Assembly: GCF_019249215.1 (NCBI RefSeq)
Contig: NZ_JAESDI010000009.1
Location: 62,001-126,000, forward strand
DNA: 64,000 nucleotides
From: Alteromonas lipotrueae
GTDB lineage: Bacteria > Pseudomonadota > Gammaproteobacteria > Enterobacterales > Alteromonadaceae
Reading direction: 5' to 3'
Part shown: piece after piece, positions 18,381 to 28,500 of the stretch
Numbering within the stretch: position 1 is the first letter of the stretch
Layout: the number at the start of each line of letters is the position of its first letter
Made by a program: the position numbers and the translations under genes
The notes under the pieces: generated by a model
Told to the model about the DNA's origin: nothing
What the model saw: only the letters and a program-made list of their open reading frames with translations
Databases searched by the model: none

Positions 18381-19388
18381 ATGAAAAATATTAAAAAACG
18401 CACAACCATTTCAGACATCGCCGCACATTTAGGTATTCACAAAACTACCGTTTCTCGCGCACTTAAAGATTCAAGTAGTATTTCTAAAGCGTTATCGCTG
18501 AAAATAAAGAAAGCGGCTAAGGAATTAAATTACATCCCCAACCGTGCAGCACAAAGTTTATCTATTCAAAACAATAAAACAATTGCGTTGCTACTCCCTT
18601 CATTTGGAAACAATGTTTTTAATGATGTAGTTTCAGGCGTAAAAGCGGTTGCTGATGAACTTGGCTATGCATTAATGATTGGTGACTCTACCTATTCAGC
18701 GTTAGGGGAGGAACGAATTGTTGAATCCTATATTCAGCAAGCGGTTTCGGGGTTTATTCTCACTTCTAGTCGTCATACCGACGAAACGATAAGAATGTTA
18801 AAAACCACCGATGCGCCGGTTGCGGAAATTATGGATATGTCGGAGTCTACTTTTGATATTAACTATGGTGTAGATCATTTCAATGCGGCAAAAGAAATGA
18901 CGGACTATTTAGTAAACGTGAAGGGCAGAAAGAAAATTGCTTTTTGTTCATTGCTGCTTGATTGGCGTGCTGTACTTAGAAAACGAGGCTGGGAGCAAGC
19001 CCTTCATAATGCACAGTTGCAAGATGATATGTGCCTTCAGTCACGTGCTGACGCCTCATTTCAAGCGGGCGCTGAATTGCTAGTGGAATCGCTTCATAAA
19101 TGGCCAGACTTAGATGCCCTATTTTTTGTTAGTGATGAACTTGCAGCCGGAGCTGTAATGGAATGTAATCGCAGGGGAATAAAACCTGGAAAAGACATTG
19201 ATATATGTGGTTTCAACGATTTGAGCTTTGCGAAAGCTATTTACCCTTCCCTTACCACGGTATCTACACCAAGAAGGGAGATGGCTGAATTAGCCACCCG
19301 ATCATTGATATCAATTATTGAAGGTAAAAGTGTAAGCGAAACAAGCAAAGTGTTCCCCTATCACATTAAGTTAAGGGAAACCGCCTAG
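18381..19388 (+). CDS. LacI-family transcriptional repressor (GntR-like)
   Basis: 335 residues. The N-terminal helix-turn-helix is TISDIAAHLGIHKTTVSRAL (about 9-28), followed by the hinge helix (PNRAAQSL) and a periplasmic-binding-protein-like effector domain. It sits behind gluconokinase as gntR does in related loci. Its expected target is a palindrome with a central CG, and two such sites exist nearby (15995-16010 and 17613-17628). The effector is probably gluconate or 6-phosphogluconate (inference). A strong bidirectional terminator follows. Confidence 0.93.
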   Translation: MKNIKKRTTISDIAAHLGIHKTTVSRALKDSSSISKALSLKIKKAAKELNYIPNRAAQSLSIQNNKTIALLLPSFGNNVFNDVVSGVKAVADELGYALMIGDSTYSALGEERIVESYIQQAVSGFILTSSRHTDETIRMLKTTDAPVAEIMDMSESTFDINYGVDHFNAAKEMTDYLVNVKGRKKIAFCSLLLDWRAVLRKRGWEQALHNAQLQDDMCLQSRADASFQAGAELLVESLHKWPDLDALFFVSDELAAGAVMECNRRGIKPGKDIDICGFNDLSFAKAIYPSLTTVSTPRREMAELATRSLISIIEGKSVSETSKVFPYHIKLRETA

Positions 19389-19451
19389 GCATTTTGCCTG
19401 CTTGCGCTTCCCTATCCTTCATTTTGCAGCAGTGTTAAATGACTTATGTTC

Positions 19452-19490
19452 AGGCTTAAAACATCAAGCGTTTCGTTTTAAGCCTTTAGT
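19452..19490. terminator. Bidirectional terminator after LacI-type regulator
   Basis: Perfect 11-bp stem AGGCTTAAAAC/GTTTTAAGCCT with a 12-base loop, followed by TTAGTTTTT, between the convergent regulator and aminotransferase genes. Confidence 0.85.
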
Positions 19491-19505
19491 TTTTAACTCT
19501 ATGCC

Positions 19506-20372
19506 CTAAGCCTCAAACTTATAATTGTGATAAGCCTTTATGGCTTTCTCCCACATCTGCCCTACTTCACCAGTACCAATGGTTTTACCATCAACTTCAA
19601 TGACAGGGGCAATTTCTTTGCTTGACGAGGTTAACCATACTTCATCTGCATTGAATAAATCTTCCTTAGTAAACCACTTTTCTTCTACTGCCAAACCCGC
19701 TCGTTTAAATGCTTCTAACGCTATTTGACGGGTAATTCCGGGCAACAGCTGGTTGTCTAATGGTGGGGTAAAAATGGCATTATCTTTTACCATGAACACG
19801 TTGCAAGAGCTCGCCTCAGTGATAATGCCGTCACTGTTGTGCAAAATAGTTTCTTGCACACCACTATCTACCCCCGCCTGAAAATGCATCACATTACCTA
19901 ACAATGAGGTTGATTTGATATGGCATCGCTGCCAGCGCTTGTCTTCTTCAAGCGCCACCTTAAAGGGCTTAACATTGGCTGCCTCTAGTGGTTGAGCTGG
20001 TGCAATTTCAAAGGCAAAACCAAATACGGTAGGCGTTATTTTTTGCGGGTAGGCATGATAACGCTTGGTGTCCGTTCCACGACTAATATGAAAATACACG
20101 CCAATGTTTCCGCTTGGGAGATAGCTGGCATTGGCGTCGATAAGCCCGTCTAGGTTTTGCTGCCACTGCTGTGCACTGTAAGGGTTAGTTATAGAAATAG
20201 CCGCCAATCCATCGCGCATTCTGCTTAAGTGGCCGGTCATGCCAACCGCTTTACCATGGTAAGTGGGAATAACTTCGTAAATACCATCACCGAATAAAAA
20301 GCCTCGGTCCATGGGGGAAATTTTAGCTTCTGATAACGGCATAAACTCACCGTTTAAAAATGCAATGGTCAC
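19506..20372 (-). CDS. Class IV aminotransferase, D-amino-acid transaminase-like
   Basis: PLP-dependent fold-type IV transaminase of 288 residues. The start is taken as GTG at 20372, because AGGAG lies 7 bases upstream and inside the end of pxpC; a longer reading from 20408 would ignore that site. Typical runs are MDRGFLFGDGIYEVIP, KSTSLLGNVMHFQAG with the probable PLP lysine, DGIITEASSCNVFMV and LPGITRQIALEA. Closest by pattern to D-alanine/D-amino-acid aminotransferase; 4-amino-4-deoxychorismate lyase or a branched-chain enzyme is a less likely alternative. It is the last gene of the pxp operon, two bases after the pxpC stop. Confidence 0.85.
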   Translation of the reverse strand: MTIAFLNGEFMPLSEAKISPMDRGFLFGDGIYEVIPTYHGKAVGMTGHLSRMRDGLAAISITNPYSAQQWQQNLDGLIDANASYLPSGNIGVYFHISRGTDTKRYHAYPQKITPTVFGFAFEIAPAQPLEAANVKPFKVALEEDKRWQRCHIKSTSLLGNVMHFQAGVDSGVQETILHNSDGIITEASSCNVFMVKDNAIFTPPLDNQLLPGITRQIALEAFKRAGLAVEEKWFTKEDLFNADEVWLTSSSKEIAPVIEVDGKTIGTGEVGQMWEKAIKAYHNYKFEA

Positions 20373-20374
20373 TC

Positions 20375-21307
20375 TTATTCTCCTGTAAGGCGAAGTCGTT
20401 TTTGCCAATTTAATAAAAATGCGGCGCGAGCATCGTCGTAATGCTGACTCATGAAAGTAACAGTTTCCCCCGGCACGGCTTGCGCTAAACGATTAACATC
20501 AAGCAAACTTACACTGCCAAGCTTCGGATAACCGCCTAAGGTTTGTCTGTCTCGCATCATCACAATTGGTTGTCCGTCGGGCGGAATTTGCATCGCTCCG
20601 ATATGTATTGCTTCAGAACGCATTTTAGTCATATTGCTATGTATGGGTGAACCAGACAGTCGATAGCCCATACGATTAATATTTGTTGTTACCGTGTACT
20701 CACTCAAAAACAATCGCCCTTTTTCAGACGAGCTAAACTTCTCTTCTTGATAGCCTAGGATAAGCGCTAAGGGCTGACTTAAGTCGTATCGCGGCCAGTG
20801 CTTCGGTGCAAGAGCCCTGTGAGCACTTTGTATTGTTGGGGTTTCAATATTGATGGTATCGCCAACCCCTAACGGTGCGCCTTTATTTTCAAGGCCGCCT
20901 ATGCCTTCGCGCAAGACCGTGCACGCACTGCCTAAAGGTGAAGGTACTTGCCACCGACCGTGTATTGCAAGATAGGCTTTACTGCCCATGTGTTCACTGT
21001 CAATCGATACCCGATCACCCGCTTTCACAAAGATAGTTTCAAATGGAGAAACTGACTGATTATTTACCAGGCAAACCACACTGCGCCCCGTGGCAGCCAC
21101 CTGCGCATTGGTATCACATACAAATTCTGCGCACCCTATAATTTCAATACAGGGCGTACCTTCTTGGTTACCAGCCAAATAATTTGCCCACCAATAGGCA
21201 TCTTCATCCATGGGGCCTGACTGACAGAAGCCTTGATGTTGTTTACCTTGCCGACCGCTGTCGATAATTAGGCTCAGCAAACCATTTTTTTCAACACTAA
21301 CCTTCAT
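20375..21307 (-). CDS. pxpC: 5-oxoprolinase subunit C (biotin-dependent carboxyltransferase-like, KipA)
   Basis: One of three subunits of the ATP-dependent prokaryotic 5-oxoprolinase, which opens pyroglutamate to glutamate. It has 310 residues. Family runs include DSGRQGKQHQGFCQSGPMDEDAYWWAN (about 17-43), GCAEFVC, AYLAIHGRW and RMGYRLSG near 213-220, ending in MMRDRQTLGGYPKLGSV. It overlaps the end of pxpB by 11 bases, showing translational coupling. The aminotransferase follows almost at once. Confidence 0.94.
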   Translation of the reverse strand: MKVSVEKNGLLSLIIDSGRQGKQHQGFCQSGPMDEDAYWWANYLAGNQEGTPCIEIIGCAEFVCDTNAQVAATGRSVVCLVNNQSVSPFETIFVKAGDRVSIDSEHMGSKAYLAIHGRWQVPSPLGSACTVLREGIGGLENKGAPLGVGDTINIETPTIQSAHRALAPKHWPRYDLSQPLALILGYQEEKFSSSEKGRLFLSEYTVTTNINRMGYRLSGSPIHSNMTKMRSEAIHIGAMQIPPDGQPIVMMRDRQTLGGYPKLGSVSLLDVNRLAQAVPGETVTFMSQHYDDARAAFLLNWQKRLRLTGE

Positions 21308-22001
21308 GCAAGTCTCTGAATTCCTGTTCTGTAATAGGCGCGAACTTTACATTGTCACCCACTTTTAAAAGCGCGTTATGGCTGGTATCCACCAAGTTCA
21401 GTGGGCATAAACCCAACAAGTGCCAGCCGCCAGGCGATGACGAAGGATAAATAGCGGTTTGCGCGTCGGCAATAGCAACCGCTCCTTTGGGCACCTGCTT
21501 TCTAGGCGTTTCTAATCTTGCGCAGTGCAACGTTTCAGGTACATGCCCCATATAAGCAAAGCCTGGCGCAAAGCCCACAGCGTAAACTTTGTAAGTCATG
21601 CTGATGTGAGCATCAATAACATCCTGCTCACTTAACCCCGTTTTCTGGCTAACCAAAGCTAAGTCGTTTGCCGATTCTGCCCCGTACCACACAGGTATTT
21701 CATGAGTTTTCACGCTAATACCACCCGTACTACTTATACTCATGCTTGCATCTTGCGCTGCCAGCGAACGAAGCATCTGATAAACATAATGGCTATCCAC
21801 TTTATGAGCATCAAACACCAACAGCAAAGAATCGTAGGCTGGAACGCATTCTTTCAGCCATGGAAACATCAAATTTGTGATGGTGTGTAACCAATGCTGA
21901 CATCGCGCATTGGCGATATCTACCGTATCGCCCGCGAAGTACAAAAGTATGGCATCTAAACCTGCAGGTACTATCTGCTTAATATCCCCAAAGGGATGCA
22001 T
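21297..22001 (-). CDS. pxpB: 5-oxoprolinase subunit B (KipI family)
   Basis: Subunit of 5-oxoprolinase, 234 residues. The N-terminal part matches KipI (GLDAILLYFAGDTVDIANAR). The cyclophilin-like C-terminal part has YKVYAVGFAPGFAYMGHVPE (about 130-149), RLETPRKQVPKGAVAIAD and YPSSSPGGWHLLG, which are the strongest family signatures. Middle gene of pxpA-pxpB-pxpC, 135 bp after pxpA. Confidence 0.94.
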   Translation of the reverse strand: MHPFGDIKQIVPAGLDAILLYFAGDTVDIANARCQHWLHTITNLMFPWLKECVPAYDSLLLVFDAHKVDSHYVYQMLRSLAAQDASMSISSTGGISVKTHEIPVWYGAESANDLALVSQKTGLSEQDVIDAHISMTYKVYAVGFAPGFAYMGHVPETLHCARLETPRKQVPKGAVAIADAQTAIYPSSSPGGWHLLGLCPLNLVDTSHNALLKVGDNVKFAPITEQEFRDLHEG

Positions 22002-22136
22002 AGTAATATCCTTAGTAAAAAGGGTGAAATTATGGCGAAGTTAAGGCATTCACATGATTTAATGAGTAAAAGGTAATTTCACTTGGTGTTATTTCTTGTG
22101 CTTTAGCTTCTACTTTTCCTTATGCCTGCACACCGT

Positions 22137-22865
22137 CTATTTCATGCATGCACGAATTTGCTGCGCAATGTCTACAGCACCTGCGGTATCGCCATGTACG
22201 CACAGTGTGTCAGCCTGCAATGGCAGTCTTTGCCCGCTAACGGTGATGACTTCCCCATCTTCAATCAAAAGCTTCGCTTGGGTTAGCGCTTCTGCGGCGG
22301 TTAACACCGCGCCTTCTTGTGAGCGAGGCTGCAAAAAACCTTCATCGGTATAGCGACGATCTGAAAACGCTTCGAATATTAACGCCAATCCATATTCTTG
22401 TGATTCAAGCACCAGCGCTTCATTGTGTGCGTGAGATTGCACCATCAACCCCAACCGGCCTTTGTTAATACTCCCCACAGCTTGCATGACCGCAGTACGC
22501 ACTTGAGGGTCAAGCATCATGTCGTTGTATAGCGCACCATGGGGTTTCACATAACTCACTGGCACCCCGACAATACTTGCCATCCCCATCAATGCACTGA
22601 CTTGATATTGAATACAGGCTATCAGTTCTTTTATCGGCATAGCGAGACTTCGACGTCCAAACCCTTGTAAATCGGGATAAGATGGGTGTGCACCTATTTC
22701 CACATTACTGTTTTTAGCCAGATACAACGCTTGTTTCATCACCACGGGATCACCGGCATGAAAGCCGCACGCAATATTCGCTTGATCGATAAATTTCATA
22801 ATGTCGGCATCTACAGGCATTTGCCATGCACCGAAACTTTCACCTAAATCGCAATTTAACTTCAT
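22137..22865 (-). CDS. pxpA: 5-oxoprolinase subunit A (LamB/YcsF family)
   Basis: Catalytic-fold subunit of 5-oxoprolinase, 242 residues. It begins MKLNCDLGESFGAWQM and has IDQANIACGFHAGDPVVM (about 26-43), GAHPSYPDLQGFGRR (about 57-71), YVKPHGALYNDM and EAFSDRRYTDEGFLQPR, all near-invariant in the family. First gene of the operon, transcribed away from the S1-domain gene. The 135-bp gap to pxpB is long for this operon and contains a 9-bp inverted repeat (GTGAAATTA/TAATTTCAC). Confidence 0.95.
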   Translation of the reverse strand: MKLNCDLGESFGAWQMPVDADIMKFIDQANIACGFHAGDPVVMKQALYLAKNSNVEIGAHPSYPDLQGFGRRSLAMPIKELIACIQYQVSALMGMASIVGVPVSYVKPHGALYNDMMLDPQVRTAVMQAVGSINKGRLGLMVQSHAHNEALVLESQEYGLALIFEAFSDRRYTDEGFLQPRSQEGAVLTAAEALTQAKLLIEDGEVITVSGQRLPLQADTLCVHGDTAGAVDIAQQIRACMK

Positions 22866-22930
22866 AAGTGTTTAGCTCTTAACCTCAATCCGATATCATG
22901 TTACCTGTTCTTTTTTAAAAGTCAGTGTTA

Positions 22931-23803
22931 ATGATAAATATTGGAAAAATTAATACATTAAAAGTGGTCGCCGAATATCCGTTTGGCTATGCGCTAGCAC
23001 CACTTACCGATAATGTAGATGAAACCGACTACAGTAGTGAAGATATGCCTACTGTAACCTTACCTCACGACGAAGTAACCACGTCGCTGGAAGTGGAACA
23101 AACCCTAGATGTGTTTGTGGCTACCGATCAGCGCGGCGATTTGTTTGCTACCTTGAAGCCACCGCGCATACAAGTAGGTGAAACCAAGGTACTCAAAGCA
23201 GTCTCGGCTACACATTTCGGTGCATTCTTCGACTGGGGCCTAGAGAACGACTTACTCATACCCGCCGATTATCAAGAATCGCCTATAGATCCCGGCATGT
23301 ATTATGTTGTTCACGCTTTCTTTGATGAAAAAACAAATCGAATTTTAGGTGCAACTCGTTTGCACTACTTCCTTAAAGAAGGTAGCGCCTATCTTAGCGA
23401 AGGTGAAAATGTGAGTTGTTTGGTTTATGCCAAATCTGACTTAGGCTTTAAAGTGGTATTGAACGAAAAAGCCCTAGGCCTAATTTTCCATAGCGATGCA
23501 TTCAAACCGCTTAAAGTAGGGCAATCTACCGATGGCGTAGTCAAAACCATTCGTGAAGATGGCAAGATTGATGTGGTGTTACAGCGTCATGATAAGGAAA
23601 CCCGTGATGCCTTGCAGCAAGCCATCTTAGATGATTTGGACGCCCACGGTGGTATTTCAACCTTAACGGACAAAAGTCCGCCCGATGCCATTTACCAGCA
23701 TTTTAATGTGAGTAAAGCCGCGTATAAAAAAGCGTTAGGCGCATTGTACAAACAAAAGAAAATCACCATTGGCGCAGACGCCGTTCGTCTCACCCAATCG
23801 TAA
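22931..23803 (+). CDS. CvfB/YitL-like S1 RNA-binding protein
   Basis: Predicted RNA-binding protein of 290 residues from ATG 22931 (a GTG two codons upstream is possible). It contains several S1-like OB domains: the second ends in ATHFGAFFDWGLENDLLIP, where a classic S1 core (GAFVDWG type) is seen, and a further one is YAKSDLGFKVVLNEKALGLIFHSD. A C-terminal winged-helix-like region follows (PPDAIYQHFNVSKAAYKKALGAL). The CvfB family binds RNA in Gram-positive bacteria; its role here is inferred. It lies 12 bp before the OsmC gene. Confidence 0.87.
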   Translation: MINIGKINTLKVVAEYPFGYALAPLTDNVDETDYSSEDMPTVTLPHDEVTTSLEVEQTLDVFVATDQRGDLFATLKPPRIQVGETKVLKAVSATHFGAFFDWGLENDLLIPADYQESPIDPGMYYVVHAFFDEKTNRILGATRLHYFLKEGSAYLSEGENVSCLVYAKSDLGFKVVLNEKALGLIFHSDAFKPLKVGQSTDGVVKTIREDGKIDVVLQRHDKETRDALQQAILDDLDAHGGISTLTDKSPPDAIYQHFNVSKAAYKKALGALYKQKKITIGADAVRLTQS

Positions 23804-23815
23804 GCAGGATACGAA

Positions 23816-24223
23816 ATGAAAGCACAAGTTTCATGGGATAAAGACCTCACTTTCACCGGTACTACCGACAGTGGGTATAAGACCGTCATGGACGGTAGTG
23901 GAAATGCAATATCACCAATGGAGTCAGTATTATTAGCTGTTGGCGCATGCTCCAGTATTGATGTGGTAGAGATCCTTAAAAAAGGCCGCCACGAAATTGA
24001 AAGCTGTGAATGTGAACTAGAAGCCGATCGTGCTGATGACGCCCCTCGCGTGTTTACAAAAATTCATGCCCACTACACTGTGGTAGCGAGCAGCGTGACC
24101 GAGAAAGCATTAGCGCGTGCAGTACAACTTTCTACTGAAAAATACTGCTCGGTTATGTTGATGCTAACCGGCAATGTGGAGATCACCACCAGCTATACTT
24201 TAGTTGAATCCACACACAATTAG
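23816..24223 (+). CDS. OsmC family protein (YhfA-like)
   Basis: Probable thiol-dependent peroxidase-fold protein of 135 residues. The two expected redox cysteines lie in VGACSSIDVVEILKKGR (about 43-59) and STEKYCSVMLML (about 108-119). SPMESVLLAVGACSS matches the family's central helix. Closest by pattern to the YhfA branch, whose function is not settled. Co-directional with the S1 protein and followed by a strong terminator. Confidence 0.9.
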   Translation: MKAQVSWDKDLTFTGTTDSGYKTVMDGSGNAISPMESVLLAVGACSSIDVVEILKKGRHEIESCECELEADRADDAPRVFTKIHAHYTVVASSVTEKALARAVQLSTEKYCSVMLMLTGNVEITTSYTLVESTHN

Positions 24224-24246
24224 GCTAATACACCACCTATTAGTGT

Positions 24247-24279
24247 AAAGGGCTATCAGAGATTGATGGCCCTTTTTTA
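24247..24279 (+). terminator. Rho-independent terminator after osmC-like gene
   Basis: A 12-bp stem, AAAGGGCTATCA with TGATGGCCCTTT, loop GAGAT, ending in a run of six T. Confidence 0.92.
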
Positions 24280-24408
24280 TTCCCCCACAAAAACCAATCT
24301 AACCACCTGATTGTTAAAGAATAAATATCTTCTTACATTTACTGGCATGGTTGCTGCTGTAAATTGGTATTACTCTAATAATTAACGACAACAATCAGGT
24401 ATTTAACC

Positions 24409-25485
24409 ATGGACGCTTCGTTTAACTCTCTTCGCACACTGTCCCTTACTGGCGGCATACTTTCTTTATCTTTGCTACTAGGTGCGTGTACCGACGCCGA
24501 CGCTATAAACCCAACCGAAGACATCGCTGAAACGGTGATCGCAATCCCGGTAGAAGCCGCTGTGGTAACCAATGGCTCAATTAGTTCCACTTATACAACC
24601 ACTGCTATTTTGGAAGCGAGAGAAGAAGCGTTTGTGGTAGCAAGGGCTTCCGGCATAATTGAACAGATAGTGGTAGAAGAAGGCGACTACGTTGAAAAAG
24701 GTCAAATTCTAGCGCAATTAGACAAACGCAGATACGAACTCAACCTTGCGAAGGCAAAGGCAGATTTAACCGGTTTAGAGCGTGAATTAGATAAAGTAAA
24801 CAAAGTGTATTCTAAGAACCTTATCAGCGTTGATACTTACGACAAACTAACCGCCCAATACGAATCAGCCAAAGCGTCGGTTCATCTTGCTGAACTAGAT
24901 TTAAAAGAAACCACCATTACTGCCCCTATTAGCGGTTTTATCGCTTCTCGAAACGCCAAAGTAGGTAACTTGACTGAATCTTTCCAGCGAGAGCGCATGT
25001 TTCATATTGTGCAGCAGCAGAATTTACAAGGTGTGGTGTATTTACCTGAAAATGAATTGCAGAATGTGGCGGTAGGTCAACCCGCCACCCTTATTATTGC
25101 TGCACTTGGCAATAAATCGTTAATGGCATCAGTAGAGCGCATTAGCCCTGTTATTGATGCAACCACCGGCACGTTTAAAGTTACCCTTGCGGTGCCAAAT
25201 GAAAAACACGTATTAAAAGCGGGCATGTTCACTGACGTAGCCCTTGAGTATGCACTTCACAATAGCGCTACGCTACTTCCTCGACGTGCCCTTATTACCA
25301 TGGACAACCAACATAGCGTCTTTGTTGTTAAAGACAATATAGCCACAAAAGTCGACATTGTGACTGGCTTTGAACAGGATGAAATGATTGAGGTATTAAG
25401 CGGCTTACAAGGTGATGAAAAAGTGGTTACTGCTGGCCACCAAAACCTAAAAGACCAAGCCCCTGTTGATGTCGTTAACGGCTAA
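24409..25485 (+). CDS. RND efflux periplasmic adaptor, lipoprotein
   Basis: Membrane-fusion protein of 358 residues. The N-terminus is a lipoprotein signal with the lipobox LLGAC (Cys about 27). A lipoyl half follows (VARASGIIEQIVVEEGDYVEKG), then a short coiled-coil hairpin (about 110-160) and ITAPISGFIASRNAKVGNLT. It heads an operon of adaptor plus two RND permeases: the first permease starts 23 bp downstream behind its own RBS. It probably forms the periplasmic ring joining one or both permeases to a TolC-like channel encoded elsewhere. Confidence 0.93.
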   Translation: MDASFNSLRTLSLTGGILSLSLLLGACTDADAINPTEDIAETVIAIPVEAAVVTNGSISSTYTTTAILEAREEAFVVARASGIIEQIVVEEGDYVEKGQILAQLDKRRYELNLAKAKADLTGLERELDKVNKVYSKNLISVDTYDKLTAQYESAKASVHLAELDLKETTITAPISGFIASRNAKVGNLTESFQRERMFHIVQQQNLQGVVYLPENELQNVAVGQPATLIIAALGNKSLMASVERISPVIDATTGTFKVTLAVPNEKHVLKAGMFTDVALEYALHNSATLLPRRALITMDNQHSVFVVKDNIATKVDIVTGFEQDEMIEVLSGLQGDEKVVTAGHQNLKDQAPVDVVNG

Positions 25486-25508
25486 GCCCGCTATAAAAAG
25501 GATATACC

Positions 25509-28500
25509 ATGCGTATTGTTGATATAGCGGTTAAACGCCCGGTTGCCGTGTCTATGTTTACTTTTGCTGTACTGTTGTTTGGTATGGTCTCATTAGGTCG
25601 GTTATCGGTAAATTTACTGCCAGACCTCTCCTACCCCACGCTAACCATTAGAACCGATTACACGGGTGCTGCTCCAGGCGAAGTGGAACAACTTGTTTCT
25701 AAACCTATTGAAGAAGCCATTGGCGTAGTAAAAGGGGTAAGAAAAGTAACTTCTACTTCACGTGCTGGCCAATCAGACGTGGTGATGGCGTTTAGATGGG
25801 GCACAGATATGGATTTCGCGAGTTTAGAAGTGCGCGAAAAGCTTGATGTGCTTCAACTCCCTCTCGACATTGAAAAGCCTCGTCTGTTGCGCTTTAACCC
25901 AAGTTTAGATCCGGTTATCAAACTAGGGCTCACAGAAGATGTACTCACTGGCCAACTGTCTACCACCCAAATGAAAAGGCTACGGTTATACGGCGAGCAA
26001 CAAGTGAAACGCGCCCTCGAATCTGTTGAGGGTGTGGCAGCTGTGCGTGTTGGCGGTGGCCTTGAAAACGAAGTACACATTCTTATCGACCAACGTAAAG
26101 CCAGTCAGTTATCTATCCCTATTACCCGTATTATTGATCGTATTAAAGCCGAAAATGTGAACGCCGCGGGTGGTCGTATTGAAGGCGATGCCCAAGCGTT
26201 CTTAGTGCGCACACTGAATCAATTCGAAAACCTAACGGAAATAGAGAACCTGTTTATTGGCCGCTTTGAAGGTAGAAATATTCAATTAAAAGATGTGGCG
26301 ACGGTAGAGGGTGCTTATAAAGATCGCAGTGTGGTAACTCGCTTCAATGGCAGTGAAGGGGTTGAAATTGCGATTTACAAAGAAGGCGATGCAAATGCAG
26401 TTGATGTAGCAAAGCAAATAGCCTCCCGCCTTAGTGAAATTGAGAATGACATTCCTGCGAATTACACACTGACGCAAATATACGATCAGAGTGTTTTCAT
26501 AAAACAAGCTATCGATAATGTTAAGTCAGCGGCTATTATGGGCGGCTTACTTGCCATGCTAGTGTTATATCTATTTCTTAAGGATTTTTGGACTACAGTG
26601 ATCATCTCTGTGTCTATTCCTGTCTCGGTTATTGCCACCTTCAACCTGATGTATGCCAACGATATAAGCCTAAACATGATGAGTTTAGGGGGGATTGCAC
26701 TGGCTGTGGGTTTGCTTGTCGATAACAGTATTGTGGTGTTAGAAAACATCGACCGCCACAAAAAACGTAAACAAGCCATGTTGGCAAACAATGCTCATGG
26801 TGATATTAGTCACAGTACTCCTGTTTTGGCTGACGATCCTGCCGCATCAGGCACTAAGGAAGTATCGGGTGCCATTGTTGCTTCTACACTAACCACTATG
26901 GCCGTATTTGTGCCGCTTATTTTTGTAGAAGGCATTGCCGGTCAGCTATTTAGAGATCAAGCGCTAACCGTCAGTTTTGCACTCGCCGCCTCGTTAGTTG
27001 TCGCGCTCACACTTATTCCCGCCATGGCGCGAAGAAAGCAAAAAACGCAGCTTGCACACGAAGATACTTTTTCATCACCCACAAAAGCCCGCCCCACGAC
27101 CTTGCTAGGGAAAATTGGCTATGTCGTAAAATGGCCTTTTGCAATGTTACTTCGCTTTGTGTTCGTTTATTTGCCGGCTGCGCTAATTACCTTAGTGATT
27201 GGTGCATGGCATATTCTTGCCAAGGGCTTGTCGTTGTTGTTTACGCCCTTAGTGTGGTTATTTAACAAAGGTTTTAATGGTCTGGAAAAAGTGTATCACC
27301 AAGCCTTAATTGCAAGCTTGAAGGCTAGAACACTTGTGGTCATGATAGCCTTAGTTTCAGCGGGTGGTGCGCTCTTCCTTGTCCCTAAACTGGGTATGGA
27401 GCTTATTCCCACTATGTCGCAAGGTGAATTCTCGATAGATATTACCCTACCAGCGGGTACCCCCCTAAGCACAACTGATGCAACGTTATCGAACTTATCG
27501 GCAATAGCATCGGCAGATTCAAACGTAGCAAGAACTTACGCCATGTCGGGTACCGGAAGTTTAATTAGTGCCGCGCCTAGCCAAGGTGGCGATCACTGGG
27601 GAAGACTCAACATCGTAATGGCCCCTAATGCCAATACAAGCTCGAGCGAAAGCAAAAATGCGAGTAGCAATATGGATAACGTAAAGACCGCTCTACGCGA
27701 CGCACTTAACCGTTACCCAAATGTTCAAGCTACCTTTACTGAGCCAGAACTCTTTACCTTTGCCTCGCCTATTCAAGTTGAAGTGAGTGGCTATGATTTA
27801 CGCCAACTTCAAACGTATAGCGATAAAATTGCCCACGAATTAAGTACACATGACAATTTCACCGATATTTCTACCAGTATTCGTGAAGGTAACCCAGAAC
27901 TAAAAATTGAGTTTCATCATGCCAAGCTGTCTCGTTTAGGCCTTGATGCTGCCACGGTGTCGTCTTTAATTGCCGCTAAAATTGGTGGCCGCGTTGCCAC
28001 ACAATACAGCCTCGAAGATAGAAAGGTTGATGTACTCGTGCGTACCAAAGACAGTCAGCGCGACAACATCAATGATGTACGCGCCATTGTCGTGAACCCT
28101 GACTCATCACAGCCTATTCCCCTTGGTGCCGTTGCCGATGTTTACATGAGTGTAGGGCCCAGTGAAATTACGCGCATTGGGCAGCAACGGGTGGCATTAA
28201 TTTCCGCGAATTTAGCAAAAGGGAAGCTAGATGAGGCCGTTTCATTGGTCAATAAGGTGCTTAACGATACACAGTTACCTTTGTCGATGGATGCCACAGT
28301 GACTGGGCAAAGTGAGGATATGCAAGATAGCTTCAGGTCGCTGCAATTTGCCTTAGCGTTGGCTATTTTCATGGTGTACTTGGTGATGGCGTCGCAATTT
28401 GAATCACTACTTCATCCACTGCTTATACTGTTTGCGGTTCCCCTTGCTGGTGCAGGTTCTGTGTACGGCCTATGGCTTACCAATACACCATTGAACGTAG

